Assembly (NCBI GenBank): GCA_963763215.1
Contig: CAVXNX010000025.1
Location: 1-64,000 of the forward strand
DNA: 64,000 bases
From: DASQZK01 sp963763215
GTDB taxonomy: Bacteria; Bacteroidota; Bacteroidia; Bacteroidales; GCA-2748055
Direction of reading: 5' to 3'
Shown: positions 58,211-64,000 of the stretch, piece by piece
How the letters are laid out: every line of letters begins with the position of its first letter
Numbering within the stretch: position 1 is the first letter of the stretch
The notes under the pieces: model-generated
Seen by the model: the letters and a program-made list of their open reading frames with translations, nothing else
The model's database searches: none
What the model was told of the DNA's origin: nothing
Translations under genes and position numbers: made by a program

Positions 58211-58480
58211 TTACTCTTTGTTCCTTTTTTCGTAATGCGATTTATACCTGCTCATGAATTTATCCACACGGCCTGCCGTATCGACAAGTTTCATCTTACC
58301 GGTATAAAAAGGATGGGACTGGGAGGAAATCTCCAGCTTGATCAGAGGGTATTCCTTACCGTCTTCCAGCTTGATGGTTTCCCTGGAGTTTGCTGTAGAC
58401 CGGGTCAAAAAAGTATGTCCGTTCGACATGTCTTTAAATGCGACCAGTCTGTAATTCTTAGGATGAATGTCTTTTTTCAT
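58211..58480 (-). CDS. rpmE: 50S ribosomal protein L31 type B
   Basis: Intact 89-residue L31 with start at 58478-58480 (MKKDIHPKNYRLVAFKDMSN). HTFLTRSTANSRETIKLEDG, YPLIKLEISSQSHPFYTGK and VDKFMSRYKSHY are the family pattern. It has no zinc-ribbon Cys residues and the longer type B loop, so it is the zinc-independent form. It has its own promoter (58616-58646) and terminator (58155-58181), making it monocistronic. Confidence 0.94.
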   Translation of the reverse strand: MKKDIHPKNYRLVAFKDMSNGHTFLTRSTANSRETIKLEDGKEYPLIKLEISSQSHPFYTGKMKLVDTAGRVDKFMSRYKSHYEKRNKE

Positions 58481-58615
58481 ACGTATCACGTTTTTTCCAA
58501 CTTCCGGGTTTTGCCGGAATCAGCGGACGTTCACATTTCGCGGCAGAGGCTTAAAAATGTTCCGGTCCCGTTATTATTTCAATCTCGTTATTTCGACTTC
58601 AGTGAAAATGGATTG

Positions 58616-58646
58616 CAAAATTAGATAACTATCTGAAAAAAACAAA
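58616..58646 (-). promoter_or_regulatory. Consensus Bacteroidota promoter of rpmE
   Basis: On the minus strand TTTG (58643-58646) is followed after exactly 19 bases by TAATTTTG (58616-58623), matching the Bacteroidota -33/-7 consensus at both elements and in spacing. It lies in an AT-rich stretch. Transcription would begin near 58610, leaving a leader of about 130 bases before rpmE. Confidence 0.75.
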
Positions 58647-58728
58647 AAAACGACCAACATTTTTCCGGTTGGCGCATCCGGAATACCCGGAATTCATCAC
58701 CGGGTTTCTGTCGCTTTGACTTTTCGGT

Positions 58729-59910
58729 TCAGCGAACTTTTTTCCTTCCCCGGCATGAAGCGTTCAAAGGGAATGGAAGGATCGAGCATAGCCGGTAGGT
58801 ATGGTGGGTTTTTGCCCTCACGGCACCCACGGCTTCATAGAGGGCGATCATCTTGGGATTGAAATCGCCCACCCAGGAAAGTTCGATCTCCGTATACTGG
58901 GGTTTATGTTTCATTTTTTCGTTGAGGTGCCAGAAGATGCCCGATTCCACTCCGGAATTCTGGAATTTTGGCACAACACCGGCGATCTGGGCCCGGATCC
59001 GGGTAATGGCTGCCTGTTTTTTTATAGTAGAGAAACCGGAGTTTATTGACCAGGTGCATCCGTCCGTCGAGTTTTTTCAGGATCTGGTTGATATCCGGGA
59101 ACATGATGAAAAATCCGATCGGCTCGTCACTGATAGTAGGCAAACCAGATCATATCGGGATCGAGGATGGGTTTCGCTTTTTTCATCCCGGCCCTGACAT
59201 CCTCCGGTTTAAGGGGGGTGAAATTTTCTTTGAAATCCTTCCAGGCTTCATTGTAGATCGGCACCATGTCTGAAATAAATTTATCCGCTATCCTTGTAGG
59301 AAAAAGGCCGGAAGGTGAAGTCAGGCTTTTTCCCGATCCATTCCGCGATTTTCCAGAACCGTTCCGGGAAAGTCTTTTTTCAGATCGAGATGGTAGCTGA
59401 ATTGGCGGAAATAGATCCTGAAGCCATAATTTTCGAAAAGGCTGCGGTAATACGGGAAATTATAGGGCATTCCGAAACCCGGGTGGGTAAATCCGTCGAC
59501 CAGGAGCCCCCAGTTGTTGTCGTTCTCCCCGAAATTCACCGGCGCATCCATGGCTTTCAGCCCTTTGGTACGAAGCCAGTTTTTCGCGGCATCGAAAAGC
59601 ATGAAGGCGGCATCCTGGTCGTTGATGCATTCGAAATGACCCAGCCCCCCTGACGGGATTTTTTCCGCCCCGGCTTTTTCCCTGCTGTAGAAGGCGGCTA
59701 CCCGCCCGATGAGGGTTCCCCTGGTCATCTTTCAGGATCCAGCGGATCGCTTCACCATCGGCGAAGATGGGGATTGAGTCTGGCATTGTACTGGGCCATG
59801 ACATCACTGTCCATGGGACAAACCCAGCAGGGATCATTCCGGTAAAGAATCTTCGGGACGTTAATGAATTCCCTCTCCAGGTTCCTATTGTTGACTTCAA
59901 TCAGATTCAT
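58729..59910 (-). CDS. GNAT-like protein, frame broken
   Basis: About 390 residues from ATG 59908-59910 (MNLIEVNNRNLEREFINVPK). Recognisable segments: ILYRNDPCWVCPMDSDVMAQ, TLIGRVAAFYSREKAG, GGLGHFECINDQDAAFMLFD, KGLKAMDAPVNFGENDNNWG, FGMPYNFPYYRSLFENYGFR and the C-terminal FFIMFPDINQILKKLDGRMH, VVPKFQNSGVESGIFWHLNE, YTEIELSWVGDFNPKMIALY. The motif G(H/Y)FExxxD...A and the final NPKMxxLYE are typical of large GNAT-fold proteins found across Bacteroidota, whose substrate is not known. Breaks occur near 59775, 59728, 59325, 59270, 59135 and 59025. It begins 15 bases after the aminotransferase and is probably co-transcribed. Confidence 0.65.
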
Positions 59911-59925
59911 CCGTTCTCCGGTTTT

Positions 59926-61401
59926 TCAGAGTGAGAACCATTGATCGACTGCCTTGTCCTGCACCGACCCATTCACTTCACCTTTATGGGCATATTCATT
60001 CTTTCGATTTAAATATACATAATCTTTTTGCCAATCATCGATATTTTTAACAATTAACGATAGCGCTTCGGCAAATTCATATACCTCGTTGTCCGTCATC
60101 ACGGGGTGAAGCGACCATCTCACCCATCCGGGTTTTTCCGACAGGTCGCCGTGGTTAATCTTATCGGTGATTTCCTGCGATTTTTCGTAGCTCACCTGCA
60201 GCAGGTAATGTCCGTAGGTTCCGGCACAGGCACATCCTCCCCTGACCTGGATGCCGAACCGGTCGTTAAGCAGCTTGACCAGCAGGTTGAAATGGATGGA
60301 CTCATGGTAGAACGAGATGATGCCGAGCCGGTCCTCGATGTTATCGGCAAGGATCTTGATGCCAGGCACGGCTCTCAGCAGGGGGAAGGCCAGGGCAAGT
60401 AACTCTTTTTCCCTGGCTCGCATGGGTTCCACTCCCATTTTCTCTTTCAGACCGAATGGCCAGGGCGGCTTTGATCGATTCGAGAAAGCCGGGGGTTCCT
60501 CCATCTTCCCGCGCTTCGATATCGTCCACATATTTATACTTGCCCCATGGATTTGTCCAGTCAACGGTTCCTCCGCCCGGATTATCGGGAACATCGGCTT
60601 TGTACATGGACGAATCGAAGATCAGCACGCCGCTTGAGCCGGGACCACCCAGAAACTTGTGGGGTGAGAAATAAATGGCATCGAGCTTTTCCAGCGGATC
60701 GTCCGGATTCATGTCGATGTCCTCATAAGGGGCTGAAGCGGCAAAATCGATGAAACACAGACCGCCGTATTCGTGCATGATGGCAGCGAGCTGATGATAG
60801 GGCGTCCTGATGCCCGTGACATTGGAACAGGCGGTGAACGAACCGATCTTGAATTCCCTGTCCCTGTAGAGTTCGAGCTGGGCCTCAGTTCCCCGGGATC
60901 GACCAGGAGGTTTGGATCCGGTCTGAGTTGGACAACGTCGGCAATGGTCTCATACCAGGAGGTATGATTGGAGTGATGTTCCATATGTGTGACAAAGACC
61001 ACCGGCCGGTTCTTCATTTTCGGGCAGTCGTTCCGGTACCGGCTGCCGCAACCTTTGAGGCTGAGGATCCGCTGGAGCTTGTTCACCACCGAAGTCATGC
61101 CGAAACCCGCGGTGATGATGACATCCCCGGATGAGGCATTCACATGATCCTTGATGATACGGTGTGCATGCTGGTAACTTTTGGTCATCAGTGTCCCGGT
61201 GGTATTGGTCTCGGTATGGGTATTGGCCACATAAGGTCCGAAATCCCGGAGAAGTTTCCGTTCGATGGGTTCGTACAACCGGCCGCTGGCGATCCAGTCG
61301 GCATAAAGGATCTTTTTCCGGCCATAAGGCGAGTCAAACTCCTGGTCAATGCCCACGATATTCTGCCTGAAGGCGTCGAAATACTTCTCGAGATTCTGCA
61401 T
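59926..61401 (-). CDS. Class V PLP aminotransferase / desulfurase-like
   Basis: About 490 residues from ATG 61399-61401. PLP fold-type I, class V: YADWIASGRLYEPIERKLL, VANTHTETNTTGTLM, GFGMTSVVNKLQRIL, THMEHHSNHTSWYE, IGSFTACSNVTGI, CFIDFAASAPYEDIDM (Asp), and the Schiff-base Lys in DAIYFSPHKFLGGPGSSGVL. The C-terminal domain carries RGGCACAGTYGHYLL; this Cys-rich loop occupies the place where cysteine desulfurases have their catalytic Cys. Related to SufS/Csd-like enzymes but with an extended C-terminus; whether it is a desulfurase or an aminotransferase is open. Breaks lie near 60890 and 60450. It lies 10 bases after the Bax inhibitor-1 gene and before the GNAT-like gene. Confidence 0.8.
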
Positions 61402-61411
61402 TTACATGCTT

Positions 61412-62173
61412 TTAGTTCCTGCTGGAAAACCGCGCCAGCAGACGCAGGAATTCGATGTATAACCAGACGAGCGTGACAATGAGGCCGAATGCCCCGTACC
61501 ATTCCATGAATTTTGGTGCACCTGCAGCCGAAGCATTCTCGATAAAATCAAAATCGAGGACCAGGTTCAGGGCTGCCACCGTGATGACCACCAGGCTGAT
61601 GATGATCCCGAAGGTTCCGCCGCCAAAAGAAAGAAATCCGATATCGATGCCGAAAAAACCCAGGATCATGGAGAGGAGGTACGCCACGGCAATTCCGCCT
61701 GTGGCGGCAACCACGCCCGTCCTGAACTTGTTGGTGACCTTGATGATCCCTGACCGGTAAACGAACAACATGGCAAACAGGGTCCCGAAAGTCAGGATGA
61801 CAGCGTTCAGAACGATGTTATGAAATTGGGGCTGCGCATTTAAAACGGCAGAGATGCCGCCAAGGAAAAGCCCTTCAAGAACAGCATATACCGGCGCCGT
61901 AAAAGGCGACCAGTTTGGTTTGAAAACAGTGATGAGCGCCGTGATGAATCCACCGATCACCCCGACCCACATGTAGGTCATGAGCGAGGAAAGGTTTCCG
62001 GCCTGCATAAACTTCCAGGTGTAACCTGCCCCGAGAACAACCAGCAAGGTCATGATGAAAATCTTGTTGACAGTGCCCCTGACCGTCATGACCTCGCCTT
62101 TGTCTGCTGCAATTCCCGATTTCCTGAAGATACTCTCCGTGAGAACCGGGTTTGATGTTCTGTTCAAATTCAT
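61412..62173 (-). CDS. Bax inhibitor-1/YccA family membrane protein
   Basis: Intact 253-residue inner-membrane protein with seven hydrophobic helices. The sequence begins MNLNRTSNPVLTESIFRKSG, with FIMTLLVVLGAGYTW, AVYAVLEGLFLGGISA (a family signature), LFAMLFVYRSGIIKVTNKFR, GGTFGIIISLVVITVAALNL, LDFDFIENASAAGAPKFMEW and a final helix with LVWLYIEFLRLLARFS. The conserved Asp residues of the proposed calcium-leak/pH-sensing site lie in LDFDFIE. In bacteria YccA-type members modulate FtsH or act as ion leaks. First gene of the set with the aminotransferase and GNAT-like genes. Confidence 0.9.
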   Translation of the reverse strand: MNLNRTSNPVLTESIFRKSGIAADKGEVMTVRGTVNKIFIMTLLVVLGAGYTWKFMQAGNLSSLMTYMWVGVIGGFITALITVFKPNWSPFTAPVYAVLEGLFLGGISAVLNAQPQFHNIVLNAVILTFGTLFAMLFVYRSGIIKVTNKFRTGVVAATGGIAVAYLLSMILGFFGIDIGFLSFGGGTFGIIISLVVITVAALNLVLDFDFIENASAAGAPKFMEWYGAFGLIVTLVWLYIEFLRLLARFSSRN

Positions 62174-62569
62174 TTTCTATTCTCCTGAATTGGTTTCAAA
62201 GATATTATTTTTAGCAAAAACAAAACATGTCAAAGGATATGCCAAATGGGGGAACCTTCCTTTCTGTCATTTCGGGCCGGAAAAACCGGCAATTTTGACT
62301 TCTTTTTGCCAGGATTCATCTGACCTTCGGGTCATCTTCCTGCCGGCATCGAAGGTCATGTGGCAGGATATTCGTAAATTTGTACCGGCCACGGTAACGC
62401 TGCACTGGCGGTTTAAAACGTTGGCTTTGACCGGGCAGGGGAGCCGCCGGTGGAATTATTCTGGTCAATATGCCCGGAAAACTGATTTGGTGTATATCTT
62501 TGTCGGTTCGAGCCGGCATGATTCCGGGAGAGGAACATTGCGGGAAAAGATGAACTCGAAACCCTTGGA
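62174..62569. other. Divergent intergenic region
   Basis: A 396-base gap between the divergent Bax inhibitor-1 and methyltransferase genes. TAAATTTG at 62375-62382 (plus strand) matches the -7 consensus, but no TTTG is found about 20 bases upstream. A small hairpin GCCGG-AAAAA-CCGGC lies at 62276-62290. An open frame crosses the region on the plus strand but its translation is low quality and overlaps the Bax gene; I do not accept it as a gene. Confidence 0.4.
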
Positions 62570-63383
62570 ATGAACAAATTAGCAAAGGCTCTCAAGGCCA
62601 CCGGACAACTCATCAGGAACCCCTGGTTATTAAACAGGGTTTTGCAGGAACCGGAGCTCTGGAAGGACCGGGTGATCCGGCAATACCGGCTGCCCGAATG
62701 GACTGCCCCTCATCTCCCCGCACCAGTTGTTTGGCGAAAACGCCGGAGGTGAACTCAACCTGTTCACCTTCCTCGACGGAGGCTCCCTGCCCACCGACAT
62801 TCTCCTGTTGAAAAAACTGGCCGGGAAATTTGAAAAATGTTCCTATTTTGAAATCGGCACCTGGCGGGGCGAAAGCGTGGCAAATGTTGCTGCGGCGGCC
62901 GCTGAATGTTTTACCTTGAACCTTTCGGCTGAAGAACTCCGGTCAATGCATGTGGATGAAAAATATATTGCCCTGCAGGGATTCTTTTCAAAGTCCCTGA
63001 AAAATGTCGTTCATCTCGAGGGCAACTCCCGGACATTCGATTTCGGTTCGCTTCAGCGCCGTTTCGATGTTATTTTTATCGATGGGGATCATCATTACGA
63101 CATGGTGAAGCATGATACGCAGCAGGTCTTCCGCCACCTCGTCCATCCCGCATCGGTGGTGGTGTGGCACGATTACGGGAATACCCCGGAAAATGTCCGC
63201 TTCGAAGTTCTGGCCGGTATCCTGGATGGCACACCCGGGGAATTGCACCGGTATCTCTACCATGTTGGCGGCACAAAATCCGCCGTGATGATCCGGGAAG
63301 AAATCCCGTCGGCCGTCCTTTCAGAGCCGGTCAGGCCCACCTTTCATTATCAGGTAAAGCTCCATTATATCAAAACCCGTTAA
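62570..63383 (+). CDS. Class I SAM methyltransferase (Methyltransf_24-like)
   Basis: About 270 residues. From ATG 62570: MNKLAKALKATGQLIRNPWL and RVIRQYRLPEWTA, then a break near 62715 and LFGENAGGELNLFTFLDGGS. The SAM site is SYFEIGTWRGESVANVAAAA, with FDVIFIDGDHHYDMVKHDTQ and SVVVWHDYGNTP as the acidic motif and metal-ligand-like residues, as in O-methyltransferase-like glycan or polyketide modifiers. It ends 1 base before a glycosyltransferase gene, so the pair suggests cell-surface polysaccharide synthesis, with this enzyme perhaps methylating a sugar. Confidence 0.7.
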
Positions 63384-63384
63384 G

Positions 63385-64000
63385 TTGAAAAACGAAAAGA
63401 AAATTCTGATTTTGCCTTCCTGGTATCTGCCCGATGGAGGCGGTTTTTTCAAGGACCATGCGGAGGCCTTGCATCACGGTGATTTCAGGGTCGATGTCCT
63501 GGTCAACCGGGTGCTCGGACTGACCAGCCACACCATCAATCAGATCATCCGGTCGCAGGGAACAACGGTGAACATCGAGGGTCCGTTGAAAGTGATCCGT
63601 TCGGGTTATCTCCGGTGGCCGAAGATGGAAAAGAGGAATGTCCGCGGATGGGTGAATAAATACCTCAGGCTGTTTGAGGAATATGTGGAAAGGTTCGGTG
63701 AACCGGATATTATCATCGCCCACAGCACGATCTGGGCAGGTTATGTCGCCTCTCTCATCAAGGAACAGTATAAGATCCCCTATATCCTGGTTGAACACCG
63801 CAGCCGTTTTGCCCGCGATATCGAATCGACCCAGAAGATGATCCGCGAATGGTATTTCCCCTTCATCCGGAGCAGCCTGTCTCATGCCGACAGGATCGTG
63901 ACGGTCAGCCAGGTCATCGACTCACAGCTGATCAGTATTTCTCCCGGAATACGGAATAAGATCCTGACCATTCCCAATCTGATCGATGTCAATTTCTTTG
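63385..64000 (+). CDS. GT4-family glycosyltransferase, cut by window edge
   Basis: The first 205 codons of a glycosyltransferase starting at TTG 63385, one base after the methyltransferase stop; no ATG fits. KILILPSWYLPDGGGFFKDH is the typical GT4 opening (SWYP..GGxFxxxHA), followed by VLVNRVLGL, DIIIAHSTIWAGYVASLIKE, YILVEHRSRF, RSSLSHADRIVTVSQVIDSQ and ILTIPNLIDVNFF, which matches the interdomain PNxVDxxxF motif. The C-terminal nucleotide-sugar domain lies beyond the window. It would add a sugar during capsule, O-antigen or exopolysaccharide synthesis. Confidence 0.85.
   Translation, partial: MKNEKKILILPSWYLPDGGGFFKDHAEALHHGDFRVDVLVNRVLGLTSHTINQIIRSQGTTVNIEGPLKVIRSGYLRWPKMEKRNVRGWVNKYLRLFEEYVERFGEPDIIIAHSTIWAGYVASLIKEQYKIPYILVEHRSRFARDIESTQKMIREWYFPFIRSSLSHADRIVTVSQVIDSQLISISPGIRNKILTIPNLIDVNFF

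Noticed and set aside
62052..62573. A 173-codon plus-strand open frame ahead of the methyltransferase
   Set aside because: It overlaps the 5' part of the Bax inhibitor-1 gene and the divergent promoter region and has no protein-like pattern.
1..64000. tRNA/rRNA genes, CRISPR arrays, insertion sequences, prophage genes
   Set aside because: I looked for cloverleaf-like runs, regularly spaced repeats, transposase DDE motifs with inverted ends, and phage structural genes and recognised none.

Overview
This window comes from a Bacteroidota (Bacteroidetes) genome, most likely a Bacteroidales-type polysaccharide degrader with an anaerobic lifestyle. The evidence is several C-terminal type IX secretion (T9SS) sorting domains, many lipoprotein signal peptides, promoter-like TTTG / TAnnTTTG elements, ParE/ParC-type topoisomerase IV, the Bacteroidota gene order birA | rsfS-ftsH-cdsA-psd, and a flavodiiron oxygen/NO reductase. 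No tRNA, rRNA, CRISPR array, IS element or SusC/SusD pair was recognised.

Region 1 (1-25.2 kb) is a glycan-degradation island, mostly on the minus strand: GH38 alpha-mannosidase, a GH2-like enzyme, a T9SS-exported sandwich protein, a stand-alone DUF4350-type protein, a GH172 (DUF2961) enzyme, two type I sulfatases, a large T9SS-exported protein with a CBM9-like region, a GH28-type beta-helix hydrolase (plus strand) and a GH92 exo-mannosidase lipoprotein. Remnants of a sialate O-acetylesterase and an orphan T9SS tail show gene turnover here. Signal peptides place nearly all the enzymes in or outside the envelope. A UbiE-like methyltransferase, a metallo-beta-lactamase-fold hydrolase and an uncharacterised lipoprotein plus beta-barrel pair are interspersed.

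Region 2 (25.3-34.1 kb) holds an SGNH hydrolase, a c-type haem-binding protein, a PlsC acyltransferase, a Rossmann methyltransferase-like protein, topoisomerase IV (parE-parC, both intact) and shikimate kinase.

Region 3 (34.4-43.2 kb) is the least explained part: four co-directional genes encoding an nSTAND ATPase joined through a transmembrane helix and a Pro/Gln/Thr-rich linker to WD40 repeats, an outer-membrane beta-barrel with a helical N-terminus, a beta-propeller-like lipoprotein, and a very large PKD/Ig/Omp28-like surface protein with a T9SS tail. I read it as a candidate envelope-spanning STAND system.

Region 4 (43.2-64 kb) is housekeeping: flavodiiron protein, psd, cdsA, DUF2007 protein, ftsH, rsfS, birA, an SRPBCC protein, pyrE, a NUDIX protein, a TlpA-like protein, coaD, a LiaF-like protein, lon, a GlmU-like protein, rpmE, a GNAT-like protein, a class V aminotransferase, a Bax inhibitor-1 family protein, a methyltransferase and the start of a GT4 glycosyltransferase.

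One caution applies throughout. More than forty single-base frame breaks are visible, many in genes expected to be essential or universally conserved (lon, ftsH, birA). In each case the same protein resumes immediately in a neighbouring frame. The pattern fits uncorrected indels in a long-read or metagenomic assembly better than real pseudogenes. Broken genes are therefore annotated over their full reconstructed span as CDS, with the approximate break points given.
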